Shown: one piece after another, positions 33,201 to 44,392 of the stretch
Layout of the letters: each line of letters starts with the position of its first letter
How positions within the stretch are numbered: the stretch's first letter is position 1
Assembly: GCA_037447655.1 (NCBI GenBank)
Contig: JBBHKE010001702.1
Coordinates: forward strand, 1 to 63,113
Direction: 5' to 3'
From: Zygnema cylindricum
Taxonomy: Eukaryota > Streptophyta > Zygnematophyceae > Zygnematales > Zygnemataceae
DNA: 63,113 nucleotides
Position numbers and translations under genes: made by a program
Notes under the pieces: generated by a model
Database searches by the model: none
What the model saw: the letters and a program-made list of their open reading frames with translations, nothing else
Told to the model about the DNA's origin: nothing

Positions 33201-33850
33201 GGTTTTGGGCCCACGCCCATGGCTACCCATATTTGATGGATCTAAGTATCGCTATTGGAAGTGTGTGCTTGAGAGCTTCTTCGAGGTGATGGAGCTAATG
33301 GATGTGGTGGATGGGACTTTGGCCGAAACATCAAGTGGATGGGAGAAGAAGAACCGTGAGTGACTAAGTGTTATCAAGAACTCCATGACAGAAAACTGGT
33401 AATGAAATACCTTAAGCTGAAAAGTGCAGCTGAACTATGGAAATGTCTAGAATGTAGGTATTTAGAGACTTCTTTGTATCACTGGTTTAGTAGCGCCACT
33501 AAACTTTTTGGATATAAGTATGTAGGCGTAAGCATGGTGGAGTATTGTACTGGTATAGAAAGATTATTTGCAGAAAATGCTTTGGCAGGAGGAAGCTTTA
33601 CAGATGCACAACAAGTTGTCTTATTAATGAGAGGCTTACCTAGTGACTATAGAGATGCATCAAATAGAATAGCTAAACTTGATTAAAGGGATTGGAACTT
33701 AAGCCAAGCAATCCGCATAGTGTTAGATGAAGAAGATTTGAAAAAGTTTTTTGAAAAGAATATGGAGGTCTCTAAGTCTCACTTTCAGAAAATTAGAAGT
33801 AGTAGTGAGTTCGGAAACAGACTTAAGAGTTGCTTTTTACTGTAATGATT
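33175..33850 (+). pseudogene. C3 gag
   Basis: Translation starts in the LTR as MAEIGYGQQVLGPRPWLPIF, with the same G-P-x-x-x-x-P-I-F-D/N-G motif as the other gags, and SKYRYWKCVLESFFEVMEL. A TGA at 33361 and a frame change lead to KYLKLKSAAELWKCLECRYL, LFGYKYVGVSMVEYCTGIER and VVLLMRGLPSDYRDASNRI (to 33684), typical of the UBN2 gag domain. A further part, RDWNLSQAIRIVLDEEDLKK, follows the TAA at 33684. A zinc knuckle is suggested only by broken Cys codons near 33840-33890. Confidence 0.7.
33201..33214 (+). promoter_or_regulatory. Primer-binding site of C3
   Basis: GGTTTTGGGCCCAC is the half-tRNA iMet site with T for A at position 5. In gag frame it gives Q-V-L-G-P, so the internal ATG of the other families is replaced by TTG. 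Confidence 0.7.
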
Positions 33851-34229
33851 TAGAACATACCTTCAGGGTATGTCCATCATATAAAAGTGCATGTGTTCCA
33901 GGAATTTTCAGAGATGGATGAGACAATAACAAAGTTCTACCCTCAACAAGGAGGGAACCAAGTGCTTTCATGAGTGAGGGACAAGCTTTAACCGATGACA
34001 AAAGGCCTACACCTTTGGTCGAAAATATATTTACTTATCGAGTGTTTATGTTTTTCAGAATATGGTGAAAGAGGAAGGAAAGGGGAGATTTGCTCCCACT
34101 AGTGTCAATGTTTCCGATGACAGATTGGTGAGTGACACAAACTTACAAAAATAAGGGGTTACTGAAATAGCAAAAGTTGAAGGAAGTGAAGGGCATCTGA
34201 AAATGAAAGTGTAAGAAACTGAAAATAGT

Positions 34230-34775
34230 GTGGTCATTAAAGATAGTGTGGAGAAAGAAGAGAGTGAAAAATATTTGGATTTTGTGACTCTCTCTTGTGA
34301 TAGATTGGTGTGTGAAAATTACTTACAAGGGGATGAGAATATTGAAGAAAGAGGAGTAAAAAGAAATGAAATACACTTAAAATTGAATGCAAAATATTTT
34401 TTAGATATAGAACATACTGAACTGAAAACAAAACCGAAAGAAAGACTGAGAAAAAATGATAAGAAAACTAGAGTAAGGAAGGAGAATGATGGGAGAGAAA
34501 ATGGAAAAACACATATAGTAAATAGAAAGAGAATTGTGTCATTGAAGTGCAGAGGAATCAAAATGAAAAACTTTAAGATTATAACTCTAGAGGGGAGTGG
34601 TAAGACTACGAAAAAATACCAAAAATCAGTGAGAAAGATCACACTTTCTAGAGGTCATGGGAAGGCATATTATGGAAAAAACACAAAGATTATGAGGAGA
34701 CCAGAATGTAATATGAAAAAAAGAAGAAGATATAGATTACGGAAGACCAACCGGAAAAGAAACCAACTCTATTAG
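34230..34775 (+). CDS. Basic protein of unknown function in C3
   Basis: A 181-codon frame opens MVIKDSVEKEESEKYLDF and ends RLRKTNRKRNQLY. The first half is acidic/charged with a run ending FLDIEHTEL; from about residue 70 it is rich in Lys and Arg (e.g. KERLRKNDKKTRVRKEND and KKRRRYRLRKTNRKRN). I recognise no domain, and nothing of pol. It occupies the place where protease-integrase-RT would be. It may be a captured or rapidly evolving segment, a nucleic-acid-binding gag extension (the frame is open upstream to a stop at about 34214), or an accidental purine-rich frame. Coding status is uncertain. Confidence 0.3.
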   Translation: MVIKDSVEKEESEKYLDFVTLSCDRLVCENYLQGDENIEERGVKRNEIHLKLNAKYFLDIEHTELKTKPKERLRKNDKKTRVRKENDGRENGKTHIVNRKRIVSLKCRGIKMKNFKIITLEGSGKTTKKYQKSVRKITLSRGHGKAYYGKNTKIMRRPECNMKKRRRYRLRKTNRKRNQLY

Positions 34776-35084
34776 AAACCACACTTTTTGAGGTGGAAAC
34801 ATCGACACCTCCAAAGTGAAATATCATTGTTGAAACGGGAGAGAAATTGGAGTGGCTGAAAGTTTGCCAAAATCTTAGAGTTGGTGGTATATGTATGCTT
34901 AAAACTAACTCATCCAAAACATAGAAGGATTGTTGTTTTTGTAAAGTTTTTTGGATGTTTAGTAGTGAAGGTTGTGGGAGGGAATTTCCGAACTTGGAAT
35001 ACTTTTTCTTAGTCCTTGCTTCAGTATGTACCTGAATTACAAAAGAGATTTCTGTAGACTGAGTGAAGTACTGAGTCTAAAGTT

Positions 35085-35093
35085 TTAGGGGAG
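35085..35093 (+). other. Polypurine tract of C3
   Basis: TTAGGGGAG abuts the LTR start TGTTGTGATTTG, identical to the C2 tract. This supports mobilisation by the same type of machinery. Confidence 0.7.
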
Positions 35094-36360
35094 TGTTGTG
35101 ATTTGAAAACTTTACTCAGTAAATAGGTCAGTGAGAGAGGGATTTGTACTTAGAATTTTTTTTGGTATACACACTTTCCCTAATAGTGTTACAAGAGTAT
35201 AAGGACAAAAGTGTGTACCGTACTTCTACAGGGACACGCGTCAGCAGATGAGGATTTTGCAAGTATTTCGGAATGGCGCCAACACTCACATACACGTGTC
35301 TAACATCGAACGAGCGGATTCGCATAATCGAACGGATGAAGTTTGGACCAAACATCCAATAAATTGACTGTACGAATTAATTATGGAACGTTGATTTGAA
35401 TCGTGTCGACAGATGTGATTCGGGCGGGACCAAAAGTGACAAAGCCCGCCGTACGCACTCAGGTGCTTCTTACCGCACAACAACAGGCGGCTGGACTTAT
35501 GGAACCATGGTGACTAAACATCAATTTGAAATGGGACCACGGCTAATGATTTGGACACGTGTCGTCCATCACGAAGATCTACTCTACATCTTACAACGAT
35601 ACGTGAGTTCGGGATTGACTTGTACGGACGCTTACAATAATTTGGACGAATTCGCCAATTGCTGACCAAGCAAGTGGTACGATGTATGTACGAACACTAT
35701 CTGTAAATATCTGAAAAAACATTAATTTGTATCTAGTGATTTAGTTTTTAGTGTTGCATTATTGAAATAGGAAAAAAGTTGCTATTAGGGTTTTGGACGT
35801 AATTTCGGTATAGTAGATGTACCGTTGACGTACATTGACTTTATTAGGGAACAGTACTTAGTTACACGTGTAGTACCTTGATTGGTGCAAGGCATAGTAG
35901 ATAGCAATGTATGACTTGATTTATTTTCAGCATCATCTTAGTTTATCAAAGTAATGGCAAACTGTTTTTCTGCATTTTTGACTTGTGAGTGTGATCTCTC
36001 TGACTGATATCTTGTTAAGAAACTTTGTGTGGATGTTGTATGATATGGAAACTATACGGTCGTGTAGTTTCATTATGTTCTCCTTTTCCTGTATAATTAT
36101 TTGAGAGATTTACTTGGTTAGTTTGATAAGCTGTCAGCTCTTTTTGAGAAAGTATGGGGCTCATATCTTTAGGATATATCTATGGATCAGGCTATAACTT
36201 TGGGAGGTAATGGTGTCGAGTACATACTGTATACTGGTACAGTTTGAGGTGCTTTTGTATATTGTGGACTAATCTGTGTTGTCTGAAACACAACTGTTTT
36301 GGGGTAGTCTGTGGGTTTTTTTCGTGAGTAATCCATGGCTGAAATAGGCTATGGACAATA
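35094..36360 (+). repeat. 3' LTR of C3, complete
   Basis: It starts TGTTGTGATTTGAAAAC and ends GGACAATA (5' copy GGACAACA). It contains GACACGCGTC (35232-35241) and a GTATGACTTGATTT relic of the GGACTTAG motif (about 35906). About 1267 bp. Confidence 0.85.
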
Positions 36361-37494
36361 CTTATGATCTTTGGAAAGGAGAAAAACCTGATGTTAGTCA
36401 CTTTAAGATCTTTGGTAGCAAGTGATTTTTTTTAGACACTTCACATGATAGATGGTAAATAGAGGCTAAGGGCTTGCCTAAGATTTTCATGGGGTATGAT
36501 GATAATGCAAAAGTGTATAGAGTTTATATACTCGAGAAACAGAAAGTGATTATCTCTAGAAACATCTAGATTAAAGATGAACAGGATTCGGTTGACTTAC
36601 TAAAGTGCCAGATCAAGAGGAACAAGAAAAACATGAATATGTTATTCACCATACACAACGAGTCTTCATTCCACCGACAAATGGGAAACTCTTTCTTTTG
36701 TTCCTCTAATGCTTTCGTGAGAGGCTTCACCACAAGTTACAACTCCGGCGGAAGGAACTGCTACATAGTCTGTACCAAACTAGGTAATGGTTCAAACAAA
36801 GCAGAAAAATCAGAGGTTGTCGACGATTTCTGCCTCATAATTTCCGCGAGGAAAGAGATCTAGCAACCGTCAGTTAACAAGCTCTCACTTTGCTGTTTGT
36901 GCAGCTACAGAGAAGCCTTTACTGATTCAAGAGGCCTTCTCATCACGTGAGAGAAATCAGTGGATCGAAGTGGCAAACGATGGAATGAAGTGTTTTTTGG
37001 AGGCACAAACATGGGAGCTGGTGGATCTTCCTTCAGGCAGAAAAGCCATCGGAAGCAAATGGGTATTAAAGGTGAAGCTGAACGCGGACAACACCATTAA
37101 AAAGTATAAGGCCAAACTAATGGCCTAAGGGTACAATCAAAAAGAAGGTATTGACTTTGGAAAAACATTCTCTCCATTTGTCAAATTTCTCACTGTCAAA
37201 ATTTTGCTAAGTCTAGCGGCTATAGAGAATATGGAAATAAATCAAATGGATGCTAAAACGACCTTCTTGCATGGAGAATTAGAAGAAATCATTTATATGA
37301 AGCAACCTGAAATGTATGTTGAAAAGGGAAAAGAAGATTTAGTGTGTAAATTAATTTAATCTTTGTATTGGGTAAAACAAGCCCATGCGTTAGTGGAATT
37401 TGAAGTTAGATAAGTTTTTTGCTAGGCTAGGTTTTAAGAGAATTAGCTCAAATCATTATGTAAATCTCTTACAAGGGGAGGATAGGATACCATG
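36361..37494 (+). pseudogene. C2-type copia integrase end and RT fragment
   Basis: Directly after the C3 LTR, coding sequence reads YDLWKGEKPDVSHFKIFGSK, FMGYDDNAKVYRVYILEK and KDEQDSVDLL. It then continues in shifted frames through [79 protein letters not shown] and KLDKFFARLGFKRISSNHY. Many stops are present. It is close to the C2 copy at 29442-30560 and breaks off before the YVDD motif. It is the host into which C3 inserted. Confidence 0.8.
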
Positions 37495-37689
37495 CTATTC
37501 TAAGATAACAACCGGAACCGAAGACGATGAGGATGCCAGTGTAGTCATCTTGGAACCAAACCAAGCAAGAAACTTTCACAAAAATCGGTTTGAAAATACA
37601 GCAACTTCAATAGTTGATAAAAATCAAACTAGAGACATGATAACGTTGCAAATCTTCCACTATGTAGATTATATCAGGATAAACACACA

Positions 37690-38201
37690 CAAAATAGAAC
37701 TACTACTCAAATTTGTGTTTGTTAATATTAGTATCGAAAACATTTATCATCACGCTCACAAATAATAAAAAAAATCCTTAAACTATGTCGGCAACACAAA
37801 TTTGTGATTGCGTTAACAACAAAAATATTAACAAACAAATTTTATTTTTAACGCACACAAACAGAGTAATAAATATATCCCTCAACCATGTTTCTATCAC
37901 AAATTTGAGTTTGCGCTAACAAAGATATTTGTAACAAACAATGTTTATTTCTCGCGCTCACAAAAAGAGGTAAAATAAACTCCAAACCATGTTTGTAACA
38001 TAAATTTGTGTAATGTGTAAGAACAATAATGTTAACAAACACTTTATATTGTTTGGGCCTATAAAAATAGTTCAAACAAACTCTCAACCATGTTTATAAC
38101 TCAATTTTGTGTTTGCGCTCAGAATAATATTTTGTAACGGACAACGTTTGTTATAACGGTCACAAATAAAGTTAATAAACTATGTTTGCAACAAAAATTT
38201 G
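37690..38201. repeat. Degenerate ~100-bp tandem repeat
   Basis: A unit containing AACCATGTTTGTAACACAAA, TTTGTGTTTGCG and CTAACAA recurs with starts near 37781, 37886, 37985, 38087 and 38179, about 92-105 bp apart, plus a partial unit near 37700. Units also share CTCACAAA and AATAAACT. Copies differ by many substitutions and small gaps. No coding potential is seen. Confidence 0.6.
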
Positions 38202-38600
38202 TAGTGTTGTGTTTCGGTAAGAAATTAATCGTGATAACACAGATACCAATAGTTATCAGTTATGGAACAGTTAGAGATCACGATATATTGCTCCAAGACC
38301 AACAATATCCTTATCGGCAATAAGTGGAAAAAATATGTACATATTATAACAGTACTTTATATTATACTATATTATATTATTCACTGTATATAGTGTGGCA
38401 TGCCATATGTAGCAATGTTTTTCGTGCTATGTGTAACGGACTAACGACGGTTGGGTATGACGGAACAAACCATACAATTGAACGGTACGAAACGTACAGC
38501 TATTGTCGATTCTTATCGGTATAGGTGTTTTGCGATAAAAAACTGATTATTTTGGCTATTTATTGGTGATAACACCAGTTTCGATATATCGTACTAGTGT

Positions 38601-39740
38601 CAGAGGTCGCAAACGGTCAACCGAAGCCGTGTCCGACCGTTAACCGACCGCGCGCGCCGGATCTGGAACGGATTCGGTTACCAAATTTTGAGGGCCGGGT
38701 GGTTGCGGTCGGTTGATTCCCCATAAAAAGAAAAACGGTCGGTTACGGTTGGTCATTCAAAAAACCAAAAAAATATATATTTTGTAGTGTCTATACAATC
38801 CAACATTATTGTACTTTGTACTCTTTGGTATGGTGGAATTACGTGACATCATGATTAGCGTCGCAAATCTGACACGGTAGTAACACTTTTTTTTTCGCAA
38901 ATCTTAGGGAACGCGACAAAGCGTTGCAAATCTGACATGGTACACCGCGAATCGTTATTAGACTATAGAAATTAGAGTAAAGAAAAAAATAGCGTCATTC
39001 ATTCAAATTTAGTTCGAGGAGACGTGGCAGATTATAGTCCATGTCCTTTTATAGTGTAATTTGTTCTATTTAAGGTATCAATGTCAAAATTTAGGGGTGC
39101 CGATATAGAGTATCATGATTAGCCTCGCAAATCTGACACGGTAGTAACACTATTTTTTTCGCAAATCTTAGGGAACGCGACAAAGCGTCGCAAATCTGAC
39201 ACGGTAGTAACACTATTCATTTCGCAATCTTAGGGAACGTGACAAAGCGTTGCAAATCTGACAAGCTACACCGCCAATCGTTATTAGACTATATAAATTA
39301 GAGTAAAGAAAAAATAGGGTCATTCATTCAAATTTAGTTCGAGGAGACGTGGCAGATTATGGTCCATGTCCTTTTATAGTGTAATTTGTTCTTTATAAGG
39401 TATCAATGTCAAAATTTAGGGGTGCCGATATAGAGTACATAAGGCTAACAACGATCCTACACTATTCATATCACAAATCTAAGGGAACGCGACAAATCGT
39501 AATTATTGGCTTATTCATACGTTGTACATTAGATAATTTTGAACTTTTCGGTTACGGGCGGGCATGGTTAGTCACGAGAAATCGAGTTTCGGTTAACTTT
39601 TATTTTCGTAAAAGCCTGTCGGTTAACGGTTAACAATTTTGGAGCGTGACAGAACCCGGTCGGGCGTCGGTTACTCAGATTTTGAAAAAAAAAAAACTGT
39701 CGGTGTCGGTTATGTAAAATTTTGACTTTTGCGACCTTTG
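38601..39740. mobile_element. Non-autonomous hAT-like element
   Basis: Ends CAGAGGTCGCAAA and TTTTGCGACCTTTG are inverted and of the common hAT type. They are flanked by 8-bp ACTAGTGT (38593-38600) and ACCAGTGT (39741-39748), seven of eight identical, the size expected for hAT target duplications. The interior (GGATCTGGAACGGATTCGG, CCAAATTTTGAGGG) matches the small element at 51508-51696. It holds no transposase. Confidence 0.65.
38851..39437. repeat. Tandem duplication inside the hAT-like element
   Basis: A block starting ATGATTAGC(G/C)TCGCAAATC and ending GGGGTGCCGATATAGAGTA occurs twice (38851-39112 and 39113-39437). The second copy has an extra internal repeat of GACAAAGCGTCGCAAATCTG. 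Each contains a CACCG-family terminus relic (ACACCGCGAATCGTTATTAG). Confidence 0.75.
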
Positions 39741-39818
39741 ACCAGTGTATTGATTATCGCCAAGCCAAAATAAGGTACATATCGATTATCGGTATAACCT
39801 TGCCGATACAGAACACTA

Positions 39819-40961
39819 CAAAATATGATTGTTTTATTAATATTAAGTGCGAGAGACAAAATTTTGTTGTTTTATGTGGAATTTTTTTGTCGGTTAAATA
39901 TGATGTACTTTGGCCGAAGATTTATTTTTGCAATACCTTTTATTTCGTGTACCTTTTTATTTTTTAGTGTAGCCTTTATTTCGTGCGGTGAATATCGGAC
40001 GCTACAAAAGTGCGATCGTAATGAATGAGCACTTCATGTCGTTTCTGACGGCAGACTGTCTTTTCGAAGGACTTGAACTTGTCCTTTTGTGTAAACGTGG
40101 ATGCCAGATTTTGCCAAGACCGACGGCTAAATTTAACTTTTCCTTTCGAAGAATCCTGGCCGACAGATTTCATTAGCCGGACGGCAGATTAACTTGTCCT
40201 TTTCAACTGACCATGCTAAGTAAGATTCCACCGAGACGCGCGGCAGACTGTAACTTGTCCTTTTGAATAAACCGCCAGAACCATACTTTAAAACATGTCA
40301 GGATATTAATTGCTGGATGCCCGACCATCTGTACGGACACGCTACCTCACGAGGCTCGTTTGAGGCGCGTTTGTCTTTTAGAAGATACCGTATCATGCCA
40401 GGAAAAGCTGTACGGTTCACTCAATCGAAATCATAGTAATTCCCGGCATTTAGTGCGAACGATTTAATCACGACGAACTATACGTAACAAACGAATTGAA
40501 CCTTTTGAAAAAATAGTAAAAATCGTTGATGAATTTTCATCCGTACTATTCCGTACATGTAAACATAAATAAACTTCACATATACTGCGGTTTGTACATT
40601 TTTCGTACATTTTACGTATATTTTCGATTTAGTCCGTACATTTTTTGAAAAAATCCGTACATTTCCGTAGAATTTATGTTCAGTTTACCGGACAGAAAGT
40701 ACGACGAAGTGCAGCGTATCTTTTCACCAAATTTCGTACATTTACCAAACAAACCATACAGAAATCGTATAATGCCGTACAGTTTCCGTAAATTAGCCGT
40801 TCAGTTTTTCAGACAGAAAGAACATAGCGATTTTTTTTCCGATTTATTCAAAAGTCACGAATTATACGTTTTAATCGGAAAAAAGGAAAAAATCGTGCGA
40901 TTTTAACAACAATGATCAAAATCCACGGCATCGAAACCTAGTGCCATCTTGACGGACTCTA
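39819..40961. other. Unassigned region with ~60-bp near-repeats
   Basis: No gene is seen. Between about 40048 and 40270 the phrase CGGCAGA followed by AACTTGTCCTTTT recurs about four times at 55-75 bp spacing. From 40530 to 40680 CGTACATTT recurs. The rest is featureless. Confidence 0.35.
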
Positions 40962-41451
40962 CACCGCGAATCGCTATTAGCGTAAATGACACTAATTGGG
41001 GTACCTCATTTTTTAAGGCAAATTCTCAAATAGAATAAAGCACGCTAAATGTTTCTGAACGTTATTTGAGGTACCCCGCTCAATACGGTTCATAACTGTA
41101 ATTTAGTGCCCTTTTAAATAGTGTGATGTACGGACAGTCAGATATGTACTATTTCGTACCTTTTTAAATTTAAAAGTACAGAAAATATAATAATATATAA
41201 TTTGCGTAAATATTTTCCGGCATACGCAGATGTCAAAAAAACGCGACGGCGTACGATTTGAACAATTTCGTACATCTACATGTTTTAGTGTAGACATATT
41301 ATGTGTCGAAATTTTTTACAAAGTAGTTTACAAATTAGAGTACATGATAAATTAGTATCATGGTGTACCCGAAAAAACACAATTTACCGTAAAGTACGCT
41401 AATTGTTTCATTACGCTATATTTTTTATTACGCTAATAGCGATTCACGGTG
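40962..41451. mobile_element. CACCG-family TIR element, 490 bp
   Basis: The left end is CACCGCGAATCGCTATTAGC and the right end is GCTAATAGCGATTCACGGTG. They are nearly perfect inverted repeats, flanked by TA on both sides (40960-40961 and 41452-41453). The internal block CTTTTAAATAGTGTGATGTA is shared with other copies. It is the clearest member of the family here. Confidence 0.75.
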
Positions 41452-41744
41452 TACTGATTCGTATTTTTTCATGAGAAAGACCGGTCGCACGAGCGAATGG
41501 AAGATTATTGCGTACCGAAACTGAATACTGGCATGGAGCGTCGTCGCCCTCCGTTTCGGGCACAGTTTTGCGAACTGGCTCGGCCGAACCGAGCCGATGG
41601 AATCCGAACCTAAAATTGTAAACCGAACAAAAAGGGTGCTTCGCACTTTAGAAATCCTTTTTTCGCAAATCGTTACAGATGGCACGATCTGAATGGCAGT
41701 TTTCTTGACCTAAAACTGCCACGTGGCCTCGTTTAAAAACGTGC

Positions 41745-42900
41745 CCCTCCTTCCCCCTCTCCCTCCCTCCCTCCTTCTCTCTCTCTTTATCTCCTTCTCA
41801 CAACCTCCTCCATCTCCCTCTCTCTCTGTCCATCTCTCGCTCTCTCTCCCCATCTCCCTCTCCCTCTCCCCATCTCCATCTCCCTCTCCCTCTCCTCCCC
41901 CCCTCTCCCTCTCCCTTTTCCCCCCCTCTCACTCTACTATTCCCTCTTCATCTCCCTCTCCCTCTCCCTCTCCCTCTACCTCTCCCACTCCTTTCACCTA
42001 TCCCTCTTCCTCTCCCTCTACTTCTCCCGTTCCGTCTCCATCTCCCTTTCTCGCTCGCCCTCCCTCTCCCTCTCCCTCTCCCTCCCTCTCTCCCTCTCCC
42101 TCTCTCCCTCCTTCTTCCCCTCTCTCTCTCTTACTTTCTCTTTCTTTTTTTCTCCCTTTCCCACTCAATCCCTCTCCCTCCTCCCTCCCTCCCATCTTCC
42201 TCTCCCTCTCCCTCTGCCTCTCTCTCCCTCTCTGTCTCACTCGCTACCTTTCCCTCTCCCTCTCCTTCCCCCTCTCTCCCTCTCTCTCTATTGTTCTCTC
42301 TCTCCCCTCCTCTCTCCCCCTCTCCCTCCCTCCCTCTCTCTCCCTCCCTCCCTCTCTCTCCCTCCCTCTGCCTCTCTCTCCCTCTCTGTCTCACTCGCTA
42401 CCTTTCCCTCTCCCTCTCCTACCCCCTCTCTCCCTCTCTCTCTATTGTTCTCTCTCTCCCCTCCTCTCTCCCCCTCTCCCTCCCTCCCTCTCTCTCCCTC
42501 TCCTCCCTCTCTCTCTCCTTCCGTCTCTCCCCATCTCCCCCTATCCCTCCCTTCCTCCCTCTCTACCATTGTCCCTCTCTCTCCCCTTTACCTATTCCTC
42601 TCCCTCTCCCATTCCCTCTCCCTCTCCCTCTCCCATTTCCTCTCCCTCTCCCTCCCCCTCCCCCTTCCCCTCTCTCTTTCTATCTCTCTCCCTCTCCCTA
42701 TCCCTCTTCCTCTCTCTCCCCCTCCCTCTCTTTATCTCTCTCCTTCTTCCTTTCCCTTTATCCCTCACTTTTCCGCCCTCTTTATCCCTCTCGCACTCCC
42801 CTCCCTCTCTCTCTCCCTCTTCTCTCTTCTCTCCCTCTATATTCTCCCTTTCCCCTCCCTCCCCTCCTCTCCCTTCCCTTCCCTTTTTTCCCCCCTCACC
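41745..42900. repeat. CT-rich low-complexity array
   Basis: About 1.15 kb of CCCTCT/CTCTCC-type polypyrimidine. Long open frames on both strands (Ser/Pro/Leu-rich or Arg/Glu/Gly-rich) are a by-product of the repeat and are not genes. A 154-bp segment is tandemly duplicated (about 42236-42389 and 42390-42543). Confidence 0.9.
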
Positions 42901-44302
42901 TGAGCCTATCCCAACGAGGTATCCTTCTAAAATATATTCCTAGTCGTATCTTTATACCGTATCCCCACCACGTTTTTATTCGTCACTTTTATCAAAATCG
43001 TGAGTTTGAAGTCGACCATGGTTACTAAAAACGGCGAATCTGTCTCGAACATCAGTTTGAATCTGTAAAGGTTTAGTTTTACGACCTCCTAAACGGTGTC
43101 TTTGAGCCACACCATAATTAATGTAGATCCGACGGGGCCAAGGGCAAGTTCCGTTTGTGGTGTTTCTAAGCGACTGTCTTTTGAAGTTTTTTTTTAAAAG
43201 TTATTTTTGGTTTTTTTCGAGAAAGTATATTCAAAATTTTGTTTTCTTTTTTTTGGCACCTACACAAAAAAACATCCAAATTTTCAAAATTTTAAGCACA
43301 AGAAAACATCATAAATTAGATTTGAACAATTAAAAAAAAAATACAAAAAAAAGAAAGATAATGACTGTTAAGATTTTCAAAATATATAAAAACATTTCGT
43401 TAAAGCAGTTTGGTTTTTTCTGAAAAAAATTAAAAAAAATTGTATACATCCCCTATAAAGAATCCCACAAAAAAATTAAAATAAATAATAACAAACACAT
43501 TACTCATTTACATTCATTCATGTTAATTATCCAATTATTTGAGTCTAAATCTAATTTAATTAATTCTTCAATTAGACGTATTTATTTTTTCTCTTAAGTC
43601 AAGAATTTGTGGCTTAGGATTTGCAATTAACTTGCTTATATCATCTAGTGTATGAAAGTTGCCTTTTACGAATAAAGTCTTGGCGCCCTTGATAATATTG
43701 CACATATATCGGATCCTCTTTCCTTCGCACCGTTATTAACACATTTGGAAGTTTTAAGAACCGACGACTTAGACACGGACAAATTCCACAATTTTTGAAA
43801 AGCACATTTTGTTCCGGTCAACGCAAAAACTTTGAAAATTGAGAGAATCAAGTGTTGCTTTTCATTAAGAGAAAATTGCCACTTCCATTGTATTTTCCAT
43901 CCCTCAAGATGCATCTGTTGGATTTCGTGCGATCTTTGGCGATTCATCTGTACCGGTAGCGATTTACTTGTACCAGCGGATTATATCGATTCACATTTTG
44001 TGACGCGACGTGACGTGACTTGACACGACGAATCGACCTGTACGGAATCTGACGACGATTCCGCCAACCTTTATTTCGAATACAGATTGTGTCAGAATTG
44101 AAGAGCGGCACATTGTGGTGGAAAACGGCAAATGGCAACATCTCATTGCACCACTCATTTAGTCATTTAATCAGGGCATGACACACAAAAAGACATAAAG
44201 TGCATCAGGGCACTTTAGAACATTATCTTGCAATAATCACATGCAGATCACTCTCATAATCTCATGGAAATTTCATGAAGATCATTCTCTCAGACTCAAA
44301 AT
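42901..44302. other. Unassigned region
   Basis: No gene is supported. A-rich and T-rich runs dominate 43180-43470. A minus-strand frame at 43666-43947 (MNRQRSHEIQQMHLEGWKIQ) and the following AKTLFVKGNFHTLDDISKL-like reading near 43600-43680 look faintly protein-like, but I recognise no family. ACGTGACG-type short repeats occur near 44005-44030. Confidence 0.25.
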
Positions 44303-44392
44303 ACACTCAGATTATTCATAGAAGCATCAACTTTATTTGATGAAGAACACTCAGATTATTCATAGAAGCATAAACTTTATTTGATGAAGAAC
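44303..44392. repeat. Two tandem copies of a ~45-bp unit
   Basis: ACACTCAGATTATTCATAGA followed by AGCATCAACTTTATTTGATG is repeated once with one substitution. Confidence 0.8.

Larger units (their letters stand above)
32503..36360 (+). mobile_element. C3 short copia-type element (gag, no pol)
   Basis: A 5' LTR part (32503-33200), PBS, 1.9 kb internal region, purine tract and complete 3' LTR (35094-36360) are recognisable. The internal region has gag and an unrecognised basic reading frame but no trace of protease, integrase, RT or RNase H. It is therefore a non-autonomous element. The right flank is C2 integrase sequence; the left end is composite with the fragment at 19499-20109. Confidence 0.75.
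38202..39818. mobile_element. TAGTGTTG-terminal TIR element with a nested hAT-like element
   Basis: Left end TAGTGTTGTGTTTCGGTAAG (38202) and right end TTGCCGATACAGAACACTA (39800-39818) are imperfect inverted repeats related to the element at 404-1239. Without the nested insertion it is about 0.47 kb and full of ATCGATAT-type palindromes. No clean target duplication is visible. Confidence 0.5.

Noticed and set aside
38194-39826. 8-bp target duplication around the 38202-39818 element
   Set aside because: The flanks AAAATTTG and CAAAATAT are only loosely similar and need a gap, so no duplication is claimed.
41723-43028. Long Ser/Pro/Leu-rich open frames of up to 406 codons
   Set aside because: They are translations of a CT-rich low-complexity array that is open in several frames on both strands; no domain or biased third-position use.
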